Numbered from the stretch's first letter, positions 34,502 through 46,742 are shown. The stretch: DNA of 64,000 bases from Karstenula rhodostoma CBS 690.94 (GCA_010093485.1 MU001492.1:1349122-1413121); one strand, 5' to 3'. Made by a program: numbers and translations. Notes: generated by a model not told the origin, from the letters alone.

Positions 34502-35724
34502 ATGGCCCGTAAGACAGCCCGCTGATGTGCTCTGCTGCTCGTCCACTCGACTAACAACCTCCGCCCTCGCAGCCGCCGCAATGGACGACGCCGACCCAGT
34601 CATCGCCGAGTACGATGTCTTCATCACCCCCGAGATGGAGCAGCAGCTCTACGTCCTGCAGTACCTCAACCGCCGCCCGAACCAGCCCTTCGTCAAGAGC
34701 GAGGGCGCCGTGCCCTCCGAAGTGCGCGTCAAGGAGCAGTCCGGCTTCATCGAAGTCGACGTTGCCCTGCCCATCAAGTCCAACTTCAACAGGCAAGCCG
34801 GCGTGCGCTGGGGAGAGGCCATGCGCAAGACGAAGCAGTTCGGTCAGAAAGCGTACGGCATTGCCTCCGGGTTCGAGCGCGCCATGCCTCGCACTGCCCG
34901 GCCAGGCGCGCCCGCCGATGGACGTGTGCAACCGGCACTAGACGACAACGGCAACGAGGACGAATACGTTGTCAACTTCGAGGATGCGAACGAGAAGGGC
35001 CACGTGCTCAACACCCAGACGTATGGCGGACAGCTGGTGAAAGAGGACGGCAAGGGCCCAACCTACATGCTGGGAACGTTTAAGAAGAGTTCGCTCGCCA
35101 GTCGCAATGGGTCGAGGAGCATGCTAACCCTCGCCAGACCAGCTCCATCTCACACGCCTCAATGGCCTCGTACAGTTGCGAACACAGTTCCACCATCTCG
35201 ATGCCGTAAGCCAGCTTGAAGCCGCCCAACGCCGACGAGAGAAGGAGTCGCAGGACGGCGCAAAGCCTACCGAGCCCAAGGCCTTCATGCCTACAGTGAA
35301 GAAAGCTGGCGGAGACACGGCGGCGGAGATAACGCAGGCTTTCATGAAAACCACCAATGCCGAGAAATGGAACAAGCTGATCTACCACTACGAAGACGTA
35401 AAAGCGCCCCCTCCAGCGGTTGCCTACAGATTTGAGACCCGGAGCTGACACATCTGACAGGCCGATGCTTCATACGCAGCTTTTGAGGAGCGTTTGTTCT
35501 TGGCGGATACCAAAGATGCTCCGAAACTGCACTCTAGCATGTCTGATGACCAGTATCTCGAAGCAATTAGCGCACCCTCAGGAGGCAAGGGTGCGAAGAA
35601 GAAGTCCCACAAGCGACACGACACCGTTGATATCTCTGATGATTCGGACGACGAGGTTGAGCAGAAACCAGCCAAGGCGGAGGGCCCAGCAGACCTAGAG
35701 GACCCAGAGCATGCTGCTCCGTGA
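34502..35724 (+). CDS. RNA polymerase III subunit Rpc37/RPC5
   Basis: Subunit of the Rpc37-Rpc53 module of Pol III, involved in initiation and termination. The secure part is exons 34581-35088, 35138-35397 and 35461-35724 (343 residues). Introns are 49 and 63 bp; the first has a weak donor, GTTCGC. The family N-terminus DPVIAEYDVFITPEMEQQ and YVLQYLNRRP is clear, and a Pol III-type block MLGTFKK/QLHLTRLNGLVQLRTQFHHLDA spans the first splice. The tail is acidic and Lys-rich. A seven-base first exon ATGGCCC (34502-34508) in a strong GCCGCCATGG context, with GTAAGA donor, CTAAC branch and CGCAG acceptor at 34572, would add five residues (MAPAA) in frame. This exon may instead be a leader intron with translation from 34581. 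Confidence 0.85.
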
Positions 35725-36299
35725 GAGGATGGCATACTCTTGATCAAGATACATACACATAAGTGCCTGCCAACGAAAACGAGCAGGAGGGTGCACACAG
35801 CATGCCCAATGTCGGCCTCCGCTTCTGAGTGGCATACAACCGCTACCGGTACGGGCCGAAGGTCAGCTTGGCCAATCAGGACCTCCCAGATCCCGTAGAA
35901 TTGGTCGGACGACCCCGTCACGACTCAAAATGGGAGTGATGCTGTGGTGTAATGCGACCGTTGCAGCGCTGAGCCTCACGCCGGTGCTTTTCAGACAACC
36001 TGTCTGGCACGATTGAACCTATGATATCCCATACTAGTTCAAATAACAGAGAAGAGCGTACTGAATCGGATTTCCCGTTCCGCGCATTCGACCTTTATTG
36101 CACATTGGTATTTTTGAGATCCAAAGATTGATGTGCCCCTGTCTGTATCACCCAGGAAGGCCACATCGCGAACGTCAGCGAGTGTTTACAGCACCTTGAA
36201 CCGTTCTTTGACGGCATTAATAGCGTTTGGGTCGCGTTCATCAGTTTAATCCAGCAGGCCTCTATGTCCGTGACCTACTAGATGAATCCCTCTTCCTCC
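35725..36299. other. Intergenic, no supported gene
   Basis: 3' region of the Rpc37 gene and upstream of the damaged PAN-domain gene. Nothing with coding character on either strand beyond shadows. Confidence 0.5.
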
Positions 36300-37192
36300 A
36301 CGATTGTTGAACGCAGTTCGTATCGCCACGGTGGCCGTGGGTGCTCTCAACGTGGCCCGACGGACCACAATATGCCCTGCCGCTCCCGTCTGCCCAGCCA
36401 ACAATAGCTGCGTTTGGTATGCATCGTCCCTTATCTTCAGAACGCCCACAAGCCCTGACATCTAGCAGGATCGACCCTACGAACCTAGCAACTTTCAAGG
36501 TCACATGCTCCATCGATTTCTACGGTAGTGACTTCCAGAGTGTCCAGGTAGCTATCTAACACGTCGAAACCAAGAAGTGCAATGTTGACCAACTCCTATA
36601 CCTCCAGCTATGGCGACTGCTTGCACGCATGCTCTATTACCCAGACTTGTGTAGCAGTCAGCTACGTTGACGGCTTCTGCTACCTGAAGAACAGCATCCC
36701 CAAGGCCTTATCCACGTAAGCCATCCCCTCGCACAACACGCGCCTCTCAAGAGCCGTTCTAAACATCACAACTCCCGCGTCAACGCGGCGACAATCGCCG
36801 GCTCTCCAAAGGCAACGCCCACCGCCTTGGCAACCGCCTTCTGCCCCGGCACCTCCATCACCTGCCCAGTCTACAACAACTGCATCTTCCCTGCTGGGGC
36901 ATCGGGCCTGCGCCAGAAGCCGTTCGTCATCGCGTGCAATACTGACTTCTACGGTGGCGACTTGAGCAACGCTCCTGCCGCCAACGTCTCAACGTGTGTG
37001 ACCAATTGCGCTTTGCAGGGCAGCTGTGTAGCGGCATCATATGTGGAGGCTACGAAGACGTGCTATTTGAAGAACATGTTGAAACCCGGGCTGTACAATC
37101 TGAATGTTATTGGTAAGTACTGTCACGAAGGCGCGAAAAGGCAGTCGCTAATTTGTGGAGGTGTGTCTCTTCGACCTGGGTTTACCGGATGA
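36300..37192 (+). pseudogene. Damaged PAN/apple-domain secreted protein gene
   Basis: Two PAN/apple-like repeats are recognisable. The first reads CPANNSCV, then across a good 49-bp intron (36417-36465) VTCSIDFYGSDFQSVQ, then after a gap SYGDCLHACSITQTCVAVSY and FCYLKN. The second (about 36840-37110) reads VIACNTDFYGGDLSNA and CVAASYVEATKTCYLKN. Between FQSVQ and the next block, a donor (GTAGCT at 36548) and branch site (TCTAAC) exist. The only position that restores the frame (36587) ends in TTG instead of AG. The link between the repeats also lacks a usable acceptor after its branch site, and no ATG precedes the signal-peptide-like ATVAVGALNVA. A terminal 48-bp intron (37113-37160) is in frame either way. 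Such proteins are usually secreted lectin- or protein-binding factors. Sequencing error or unusual splicing is the alternative to a pseudogene. Confidence 0.5.
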
Positions 37193-38022
37193 GGGAAGAC
37201 TCAATTCCATGTCTTGAGGAAGGTAGCTCCGAATCGGCATAGATACGGGGTTTCGATCTGCATCTTCTCTGGACAAGTGCATTTGGGAGATGCAATTCTT
37301 ATGATTTTCTGAAATCTTTTATGATTTTTTGAGTTGTAATTCTTATCAATGTGGGAAGTTAACAATTATTTCTGTCGTCCGACATTACTTCATACAAGTG
37401 CAGGTGTTCATACTTGCGGGTTTCATATTGCTGGCACGAACCATGAGGTGGTGTCCCTTAAAATCATAAACAAATATGGACTGCCGCAGTGTTCATGCTT
37501 GAACTCGATAGAAGTCTGTCTTTGCATGTTTTGCAAGCCGTGGCAAAACGCGATACAGGGGCTCGGCGGGGTGCAGATCATGCTTTTACTATTACCGGAA
37601 GATGGTACTCCTTCACTCATGGATGCATGAACACATACCAACAAGCTGTGGATGCTTGCATATTGGCGGCAAGCTTGAGGTCCCAAACGGGAAAGGCTAG
37701 ATACACACGTGACCCACCAGCGCGGCTACCAGACGGAAAAACTTTCCCTGTCGGATTTCCTCTGCACCCCCAACCCAACCATCACTCGCAGTGCTGCGAA
37801 TGGAGGCTTGTGGTTGATTCACATCATCCGAAACCATGCTTACCCCAAGTATGGCACAATCGGTCAGCGTTGTCCCGCTGCCGGTCTCCCGCAAGCAGCG
37901 TCTTGAGACGGCTCTATTCCACGACCTCGGTTGAGTGCGGAGTTGGTTCTAGCTGCACCGCGCAGGAACACTACCCCACGAATCACCTTCACAACGCAGC
38001 GCGTTATACCAGCACATACACA
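37193..38022. other. Intergenic, promoter side of the HIBADH gene
   Basis: No supported gene. A long frame running into the next gene (37489-38199) opens only because no stop interrupts it; coding character begins at ATG 38023. An AT-rich patch lies at 37300-37375. Confidence 0.5.
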
Positions 38023-39303
38023 ATGAGGACGGTATTGGCAATGGCTTCACCTCTGAGGCGGAGTGCACCGGTTGCGGCTCGACTGGCGGTGCGAAGATGC
38101 TTCTCCAGCACACGCAATGTCCAGGCGAACTGGGGCTTCATTGGTCTTGGACGTATGGGTAAGTCGGATGCCGTTCACATGACTTTGAGCTTAAACTGAC
38201 TTATATTCAGGCTTTGCCATGGCTAAGAACCTGCGAGCGAAGATCCCCACCGAAGATACGTTGTTCGTCCAAGACGTCAACACCGCAGCGTCGAAGAAGT
38301 TCCTCGAGGAGAACCCTACCGGCGTTCGCGTAGCGGACAACGTTCGAGAGGTCGCCGAGAAAGCTGTACGTATATCCCTCCACTATACACCTTGTCTTGC
38401 ATGATGAAAAACAACAATTTTCCTTTAATACTTATGATCTAAGTTGGTGGTCACTTCGGTGGCTTCTTCTCCTGATTATACCTTTCAGCCAATCCTCTGA
38501 TGCAGTTGCCTACTGAAGAATATATAACGATGTCACAATGTTGAAAACATACTAATTCGGCAAAGGAAACGATCATAACATGTCTGCCTGAACCGCAACA
38601 TGTCGCAGGCGTCTACAAACAGATGCTTGAGCCAGCCACGCTCCTAACGGAAGGCTCCACCAGCAAACAACGACTGTTCATTGACACCTCCACTATTGAC
38701 CCAATGACCTCCGGCCAAGTAGCTGATGCTGCGCACTCCTCTGGTCAAGGCAATTTCATTGACGCTCCCATGTCTGGCGGTGTTGTCGGTGCCCAAGCAG
38801 GCACCCTGACCTTCATGATTGGAGCTGCCCCGGATGTTGTGGAGCGTGCCACCGCTGTTCTCTCCTTGATCGGTCGACGAGTTCTCCACTTGGGCGAACA
38901 AGGCGCTGGTCTCAAGGGTAAGCTTGCGAACAACTACCTTTTGGCCTTGAACAACGTCGCTACCGCTGAAGCCATGAACATGGGTATCCAGTGGGGTCTG
39001 GACCCGAAGGCGTTGGCTGATATGATCAACATCAGCACGGGCAAGTGCTGGCCTAGCGAGGTCAACAACCCCGTTCCAGGTGTCATTGAGGGCTCGCCGG
39101 CTAGCAGAGGCTACGAGGGTGGCTTTGGAGTTGCGCTGGCCAACAAGGATCTTAAGCTGGCTTTGAAGGCGGCGAAAGAGGCGAACATCAAGCTGGCACT
39201 GGGAGATACGGCGAAGGCACTGTATGATGAGGTCGAGAAGGCGGAAAACTGCAAGGGGAAGGATTTTTCGGTCGTGTACCGGTATCTGGGTGGAAAAGAA
39301 TAG
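38023..39303 (+). CDS. 3-hydroxyisobutyrate dehydrogenase, mitochondrial
   Basis: NAD-dependent oxidation of 3-hydroxyisobutyrate to methylmalonate semialdehyde in valine degradation. Exons 38023-38158, 38211-38365 and 38566-39303 join over introns of 52 and 200 bp and give 342 residues. The N-terminus has a mitochondrial presequence (MRTVLAMASPLRRSAP, then RRCFSS). The Rossmann motif GFIGLGRMGFAMAKNL is completed by the first splice. The second restores ETIITCLPEPQHVAGVYKQ. DAPMSGGVVGAQAGTL is the substrate-binding signature, and the catalytic lysine lies in GLKGKLANNYLLALNN. The 200-bp second intron is long for this region. An alternative ATG at 38041 (MASPL) would only shorten the presequence. 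Confidence 0.94.
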
Positions 39304-39945
39304 TTTTGAAACCACACCTACTTGTTTGCCATTGAGCATTTCTGCGTGCCCTTGTTGATGAAGTATGCACTCATTGTAGCCGATGCAACAGATATGAACC
39401 TCATTGCGACAGATCTTCCTTCTCACACATGTAAGTTCTCGTAAACCAGACCGATATTAAGATGCAATATACTAATTCGCCATAGGATAGACCCTCTTAA
39501 ATTGGTATGGTCTACGCTTTATCCTTCCAGTTAACCTGAGCACCTAGGTCAGCTAATTTGATTCTGTATGTGGGAAACTATTACGAGTGAAGAAAAGTGG
39601 TAGCCTTCCACAACGACGTGTATATTCTCAACATTGCCGCAACTTGGTTAGGTTGGGCTGCTAGCGCTGGGTCCCCCCCATAACAGGCAACCTCGCCCCA
39701 CGGCACGTCGTCCTTGCCCCACAGAGGCACGGCACGGCCGCCCTTCCCAATGAATAGGGCGTAATGACTTACTCCGCCCTTCGGACAGGTGGTGTTTGCA
39801 CCTCCATCAACACTGGTCTATAATTGTTGGGGCGCAGACTCTTGACTCTTGACTCTTAACTCTTGCGCAGTCTCAACCTCGTAGCCATACCACGGTTCGC
39901 ACGCTCCACCCGCACAGCCGCACACCATATAAATCCTCTGCCGCC
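39304..39945. other. Intergenic with promoter elements of the LRR gene
   Basis: Contains a GACTCTT heptamer repeat (39837-39864), a TATAATT patch at 39820 and TATAAAT at 39928-39934. The last is only about 12 bases before the first ATG, so the LRR gene may start transcription or translation further downstream. Confidence 0.5.
39837..39864. repeat. GACTCTT heptamer repeat, 4 copies
   Basis: Three perfect GACTCTT units followed by AACTCTT, about 80 bp upstream of the LRR protein start. Confidence 0.95.
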
Positions 39946-42095
39946 ATGGGTTCCGAAACTCATCCCAACCCCAGGAAGGACTCAGTACAGCATTCTGAGG
40001 CCGAAAGTTCAACATCGCCAGAGTGGTGCCCGGAGAGAACGGCCACATCCACGTTCCCAAGACTTTTGCTCCAGATAGCTCCAATCACGACACCAATCCA
40101 AATGGAGGATGCCAAAAACGAGAGCCACAAGTCATCCGCGCCGGCTTCTCACTACGTGGAAACCCCGAAGTTTCAGTCCAAAGACGCTGCTGAGTGGGCC
40201 GATATACTCGTCACTGAGCTATCGGCTGCAGCAAAATCAAACTTCTCAGCGTCAGGACCGTTGGTTGACGAGATTGTTATGCAACTACCGCGTCGTCGAG
40301 CAGCCGACCCTGCTGCTGCTGCAATGGCACAATCGATTGCACGACTGCTTCATCCGTATTATGACACTCCGGTTGGATCGCTCATCCAATACGAGACGCA
40401 TCTCATGAAGCTACGAAACCTGGTCGTGGAACAACGGAAATACATGATTAGCGAGGCCACGAAGGAGAATGAGCTCTCTGACTGGTCGAAGCGGGTCATG
40501 AAGCAGGGTGCTTGGGATCCTGTCACCGACCCGTGGCCACTCGACGGCGCTTCAGCTCTCCCCATGCCTGTTCAAATCGCCCAGAAAGAGAGCCTAATAC
40601 CCTTTTTCGAGCACCTCGCTTGCAACGGTACCGAGATGAAGTTCTCAACAGCCTGCGCGGCTGCGGATGCGAACGAAATCGAGGAGCCTTACTACAACGT
40701 AAAGTGTCTTGAGTTTGATCGAGGTGTACTGTACTCGGACCGTCGTTTGGACCTTTGCAAAATGGTTGTGGGCCCCAAGTATATCGCTAACCTGATGGAG
40801 AGCTTGAAGACTAACAAGTTCGTCGAGCACTTCCTGCTTGGCAATAATATTATTGGACCGGGGGGTGCCCGATGCATTTCGAATTTTCTCAAGGAAGTCC
40901 CAGACCGGATCAGCACCTGGTACCTCGCTGGCAACTGCATCGACTCGATCAGCTTTGGCCTGCTCGTCGATCAGTGGGTCAGGTCCCCAGTCGTCACCAA
41001 CATTTGGCTTAAACGCAACCCGTTGATGCCGGAATCTGCCGACGATGTATTTCGATTGATCACACAGACTCCGAATTTGCGCACTTTGGATCTTGACCAG
41101 ACTCAACTAGGTGACGCTGGTATCGCAACACTGTTTGAGAAGGTTGCGAACTACACGTCCAATACGCCCAAGGATCCGCTGCCGCTTCGGCACATTTACC
41201 TGAATGCTGTTGGTATCGGCATCAAGGGTGCGAAATCGATTGCAAAGTGGTTAGCATCGGATGACTGTCAGCTCGATGCTATCTACGCCGGCAACAATCC
41301 ACTGGGCAACGACGGTGTCATTGCTCTGGCCAAAGGCTTGAAGAAGAACAAGTCATTGACACGAATGACACTCACCTCTGTTGGCATGAGCGACGATGGC
41401 GTGATCGCTTTGTGTGCGGCTCTTAGCAAGCATCCTTCCATCAAGACTCTGGACTTTGGTCAGAATTTCGCGACACCGGATTTGGGTTCCCGGTGAGTCT
41501 TTCAGCGTTCCTCCCTTGTCTTAAATCTGGGTACCCCATGGCACACCAGAATGAATTGGTCTTTTACTTATGACCGGACTGATTATTGACATTGGACAGA
41601 TACAATTGGATTACCGACCGGTCCATGGATGCCATTCACAACTTTTGCAAGATGCCGTCAAACCTGGCATATCTAAATCTTGGTCATTGCGCCCTCACGC
41701 ACGTCGGCATCAACCACATCCTCGAAGTAGTGAAAGGCAACACCACGTTCGAATACTTCTTTGCCAAGACCATCTACCCACAAGAAAGGACCGCCGCTGC
41801 TGTCGCTGCGGGTAAGGCTCATGCCCGTCTTAAGAAGCAGGCGCAGGAGAACCTCGAGACGAATGTTGCGCGCATCTATGGCGTGAGCTATGGCGAGTTC
41901 CTTGCCGATCACAAACGCTGGCTTGTCAACGACATGACTGACGTGCGCAAAATCGACTCGGTGTACCGCAATCGCGATGCTGGGATGGCGCGCCGTGGTC
42001 TGAAGAGGCTGGACAAATGGTGGGGCGAGGGTGATGAAACGTTGCAGATGGCGTTGAAACACTATCATGAAACTGTGTCTGAGGAGGTGGACTAG
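39946..42095 (+). CDS. Soluble leucine-rich repeat protein, ribonuclease-inhibitor type
   Basis: Function not known. Exons 39946-41492 and 41600-42095 join over a 107-bp GTGAGT...CAG intron to give 680 residues. The N-terminal 200 residues are helical and without recognised motif. From about residue 270, RNI-type LRRs follow, for example KFVEHFLLGNNIIGPGGARC, NIWLKRNPLMPES, LRTLDLDQTQLGDAGIATL, LDAIYAGNNPLGNDGVIALA and LTRMTLTSVGMSDDGVIAL, ending at LAYLNLGHCALTHVGINHIL. A basic, helical tail of about 120 residues follows. There is no signal peptide, membrane helix, F-box or NTPase motif. ATG 39946 has a good context (CCGCCATGG), but the ATG at 40102 (MEDAKNESHK) is a credible alternative because a TATA-like box lies just before the first one. 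Confidence 0.85.
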
Positions 42096-42757
42096 AGTGT
42101 TGTATGATGGTGATGGGGTGGTCGACGGAGATTGGGTAGCATCGTTGAGGGTCTGATTATGAGACATGATGGGGAGTTTAGGTGGGATTGCAACGGGATT
42201 TCATACTTTATTGGGTGAATGGGTCAGGAGTTATGTATTAGACCGACATGGATAATCAATACATCAACCTCAAAATTTGAGCTGAACTGAGCAACTGAAG
42301 TTGACCGTATCGATTTATTCCGCATACAATTGCCCCACCCGCTTCTGCATGGTCTCCTTGACGGAGACCGCATTTCTATTTAATGCTATACGAGGTAGGC
42401 TAGTATCCGAGTGTGCTCATCGTATATCCACACCGGATTCTGCGACCTTCTAAGGGAGAGCGGGAGGTTGTTGGGCTGGGTAACTTGGGGGGCTGGCTCT
42501 GTAGAGGAGCGGCGCGTTGCTGAAGTTTGGGTGACGATTGCGACGGCGCGTCTTCGAATAGATAATGTCGTTGGGTAGGCAGCAGCGCACGCACGAACAT
42601 TTCAACCTTCAACTCCTTCGAACCTCAATCAACGCCTGCGCTAAGGGAGGGCGTAAGAGGGGTGGCGGGATAAAGGGGTCAAGTTGATTGATTAAGCTAC
42701 CGAGACAGTATGATGCTTCATTGAAAGCAGGTGGTTCGCCGAACAAAGCGTCCCCAC
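42096..42757. other. Convergent intergenic region
   Basis: Between the 3' ends of the LRR and MFS genes. No supported gene, RNA or repeat. Confidence 0.5.
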
Positions 42758-44765
42758 TCAGTGCATCACCACGGCAACGTGGTCATCCATGTACTTTGAA
42801 ATGTCGCCCAAAAAGCAGGCCGCCACGATACTGACCGCGCCAAAAGCTATGCTTACATAGTAGACGTATTGGTAGGCCTCTGCGTAGGCGAGCTGGCCGG
42901 CGAAGACGACGAGCTCGTACGCGCCGGGGACGCCCTTGATGCCGGGCAGTTCCTGCAAGGCCGGGAGCAGCGAGCCGCCGGTGATGGCGATGGCTTCGCC
43001 GATTACGGCGGGGTCGGTGATGTTCAGCTTGGTGGCCATGGCGCCGCCGATGAAGTGGATGGCTGCGGGGACGAACTTGGCTGGGGGGTGTTAGCGGTGT
43101 GGGGTTGCGAATTCGAGGTGGAAGGGAGCTGGGTTGTGGGAGGAGACGTACAGATGAAGACGTTGTAGTAGACGCAGTAGCCCACGGAACCGCCGATGAC
43201 CCGGATGGCTAGTGTGAGGGCGGCTACTGTTGCGATGAGATCGTCTGGGCAGATGATGGTAGCTGGGACGGTTAGTTATCGTTCATTCGAGCTATCCGCA
43301 CGGTATCGAGATTACTTACATATGATTGAGGCTGGGACCACGATGCCGCCGATACCGAGTCCAGCGAGGATAAGCAGGCCCCAGAGTTGGTGGAGGTTGT
43401 CCACACGGGCAACACCGAGCGAACCACAGCCAGCCGTCATGAGGACAGAGGATACAATGAGCAGTTCCTTGTTGTGGCCGCGGAGCAGCGTCAGCAGCCA
43501 CAGGACGATGCAGGCGCCAGCGAGGATGGAGAATCCGACGGGGAGACCACGGAGACCGACGCCGACGGGGTCGTGGCCGTACACGTTGAAGGCCTGGGTA
43601 GGCCAGAACATGAGGATGGAGAAGAAGTTTGCGCCGGAGATGAAGGTGATGACGAGGGTCAGGCCGAGGATGCGAGGCTCCTGTCGCAGTCGCTTCGGGA
43701 ACATGGGATGTTTCGCGTAGCCTTGCCACACCACAAACGCTACGATGAGGATTGCGCCCAGGATTAGGGGTGCGAGGACATGCGGGCTCGACCACGGGTA
43801 CTGATACCCTCCCCACTGCATTCCCATCATGAAGAGAAGCATCCCAGAGACGGACAGGAAGCCGCCGAGGTAGTCGATCTCGGAGAGGACTTGTTTACGG
43901 CTCAGGCCTTGGCTATTGGGTCGGGGGGGAGGATGGTAAAAGATGGAAACGAGCACAAGGCCGACGAAGGCCCAGAGACCGCACCATAACCCAATCCATC
44001 GCCAGCTGGCATGCGAAGCGATGAGCTGTGCCCACAGCACCGAAGGGCAGAAGGGGATAATGGTGAACACCAGAATCGCCACGTACTTGCCACGCTGGGC
44101 GGTCGGTGCCAATTCAGACGTCACGGCCAGTGCCGTGAGCTCGTTGATACCGGCACCGATTCCGGAGAAGACCATCCCGCAGATGAAAATGTTCATGCTG
44201 TGCGCTGTCGAGCAGATGATCATGCCCAGGATGAGGAAGCAAGCTCCGATCATAGCAACCCAGCGGCGCCCGACGATGTCGGAAATCGATCCAACAAATG
44301 GGCAGACGGCAGCGAGGGAGAGCAGATTGGCGAGGACGAACCAGATCCATCGATCGACACCACCAATGTCGGCGTAGATATATGGCGGCACACCGCCGAA
44401 TAGATATACGGGAATTTGGCTGCCCGTCCACACTGCGTGATAGTTAGTCGAGTTCTGAACTGCGGGTCCGGGTGCGGTGACGTACGGAATGCCATGGCGA
44501 TGAGACTCATGATCCTCGAGAATGTCATTGGTGGCTCGACATCGTGATTCTCGTCGTCTCCATATGTTCTCAGGCCATCCTTCTCATAGTAGTTTGTGTG
44601 GCCGGGCACTCGCTCCTTGGTATGAATATGTTCGATGTGCTCCATGGCGGCGTCCTTCGCTTTCGGGGAGCGCCCGCCTGAGCCATCTGTACGGTATCAG
44701 TCGCGCGTTAAACTATGCATCTAAGGTACTTCGTTAGACTTACTAGAGCTATTATTGTCTGTCAT
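42758..44765 (-). CDS. MFS transporter, TRI12 (trichothecene efflux/siderophore-like) family
   Basis: Predicted 14-segment MFS exporter or siderophore-type transporter. Five exons: 44765-44744, 44686-44486, 44432-43320, 43262-43152 and 43080-42758, with introns of 57, 53, 57 and 71 bp; 589 residues. The first exon is only 22 bases (MTDNNSS plus one base). Splices restore AMAFLWTGSQIPVYLFGG, the TRI12 family opening, and PASIISTIICPDDLIATVAA, IRVIGGSVGYCVYYNVF and KFVPAAIHFIGGAM. The antiporter loop is VGSISDIVGRRW. Length and order match PF06609 members. The neighbouring minus-strand SreA-type gene suggests a link to iron or siderophores, but members of this family also export toxins and azoles, so the substrate is open. 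Confidence 0.9.
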
Positions 44766-46337
44766 TGTCCACTGTCGAAGTTGAGACTGATGCAGGTGGC
44801 ACGCAGCCGAAGAGTTGACCTGGGAAGAAGGGCCAGAGGGTTCGGTACGACCTAAAGATCCAGTCAAAGAGACGTTATGGATTTTATGCAGAACCGAACC
44901 TGTATGCCGATCTAGGTTGGGCGGCAGACGGGACTCGCTCCTCACGACGACACTATCTTTCTCTTGTGACACCACGGGGTTGTTTCCGGTACCCACAACA
45001 AGTGAATTCGCGGGGTATTGGGGAAATAGTTTGCCCCAGCGGGTCTAAGTTACGGATGGGCCACGGAGATATCGACGAGTTTGTCTAGACCGTTCGTGGT
45101 GGCGGTATGTGATGGGTTTTATTGGCCATCCTGATGATCATCCCACGCGTTATCGACTAGAGCCGTGCAGGCCACTCTGTCGGATCCTCGCCATGTATGT
45201 CGCGACCCAGATGTGTCGCTGGTTGTGTTTGTCAGGCGGAGTCGTACAGGGTTTTATGAAGGTTATTGCCAGCAATGAGGGTGACGCTCACTTTCCCGGG
45301 CTTTACTATCAGGACAGAACGTGTTCAAAGGACACTTGCATTACAATAGGACGTTGCATTCCTACCCTGGCCGTGACCATTGCCTTAGCGCGGAACTACC
45401 CCGCATCGCAATTGCTTGACACACAAAAGCACCCCGGCAGCCACCGACAAGCTTCTCGACCCCAGAGCGAACACTATCTAGGAACTATCGCCGATCATCT
45501 CGCTACACCTTACGACTCGTGGGGCGCAAACCTTCATCGCGATGCTACTGCAGCTTCGGAGCACCAACCAAGGCGATGGGCGCTCCATGGGCCAGGTCGG
45601 TGGCACGAGGAACGTCCTACTGGGGAAATTCGGTATCTGGGAAATCTCGGCAATGGTCAGCGATGGGTGTCGATTGTTGATTCTCCGCGCGCTTTTGTAA
45701 GCTGCGGCAAAACGTAGTAAAGGAACTCGATGAGGTGCTAAAATACAAAGATTTTACGTAGCTCAAAAGTCATATAGCTATTGGTGTGTTGAGATGAACA
45801 ATTTCTTTCCTCTCATCATATGATTTGGAAACGAGTTATCAAAGTGTTGGATCATCCACAGTGAGAACTGTTCGTCTACACATTGACAAATCCACTGGTC
45901 CCATGAATGTCTATCCATCATTCCATTACCTTGGCACAGTCCGCAGGCATCCGTGGCATCACTTGAGCTAGGGGCTAGCTCACTTCACCACGATGCTAGC
46001 CGGCTGCACACGCTGGGAATCGTCTGTTCTGGACCGTCTTGACATCAACACAGCACTGCGAAGAGTTATCCGACCTACGGCTACATCTAGGAGGGTAAAC
46101 AACACTGGAAGATATCTCAACTGTGCCATGTAGATGGACGCTGATAGTGCATGGCACCATCTTCCATGCACCCAGCATTCAAAGAAGTGTTCAGAGCTCG
46201 ACACATTACATGCCAGCATTCACTATCGCCAACAACAGCTGTCATGACCAACGGTCAAATCATCCACCACAACCCTATCCACACCATGCCTCCCCATATC
46301 TTTGCCGCACCCGCGCCCTCCACAATCCTCGCTGACC
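44766..46337. other. Intergenic, no secure gene
   Basis: Upstream region of the TRI12-family gene. One open frame, 45112-45717 plus strand (201 codons from ATG, Cys/His/Arg-rich), has no recognised motif and no clear codon bias, so it is not called. The rest is AT-richer with short frames only. Confidence 0.45.
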
Positions 46338-46742
46338 ATGCCATACCTACTCTTCAAGCCCCGCCACCCGTCCTCGTCCTCCTCATCCAACCCACCAAGC
46401 CCAAAATACACAACAGACGACCGATCCGTAGCAAACGTCTTCCACTCCTACGGGTGGGTCATCATGCATGCTCCCCGACTTCCTTCCGAGGCCGAGCCAG
46501 CGATATGGTGGGACAGCGACAGCGACGAAGGGGACGACGAGGAAAATGCAGAGAGTGAGCATTTCACCAGCATCAGGCGGTGTTCGGGGATAGCGGAGCT
46601 GCACTATCAGGGTGTGGGACTGGAGGGGTTGATCGAGGGACCGCAGGTGGAGGAGCAGGTCAAGTGGATCGTCATGTGGGCGGCGGACTGGGATATGGAT
46701 AGGGAGGTGGATTTGAGGGTTGTGATGAGGGGCGGGGAGTAG
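46338..46742 (+). CDS. Small hypothetical acidic protein
   Basis: Not recognised. One exon of 134 residues starts at ATG 46338 (context GACCATGC); the open frame upstream begins only at a TTG. A Ser tract near residue 14 is followed by VANVFHSYGWVIMHAPRLPS and a strongly acidic stretch with DSDSDEGDDEENAESE. The C-terminal half alternates hydrophobic and acidic residues (EQVKWIVMWAADWDMDREVD) and looks folded. No signal peptide or membrane helix. It has coding-like composition but no family support. Confidence 0.4.
   Translation: MPYLLFKPRHPSSSSSSNPPSPKYTTDDRSVANVFHSYGWVIMHAPRLPSEAEPAIWWDSDSDEGDDEENAESEHFTSIRRCSGIAELHYQGVGLEGLIEGPQVEEQVKWIVMWAADWDMDREVDLRVVMRGGE

Noticed and set aside
37489..38022. 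Upstream extension of the HIBADH frame
   Set aside because: Low-complexity translation with no conserved motif; the mitochondrial presequence begins at ATG 38023.
45112..45717. 201-codon plus-strand frame upstream of the TRI12-family gene
   Set aside because: No motif, signal peptide or clear codon preference; kept only as a possible orphan.
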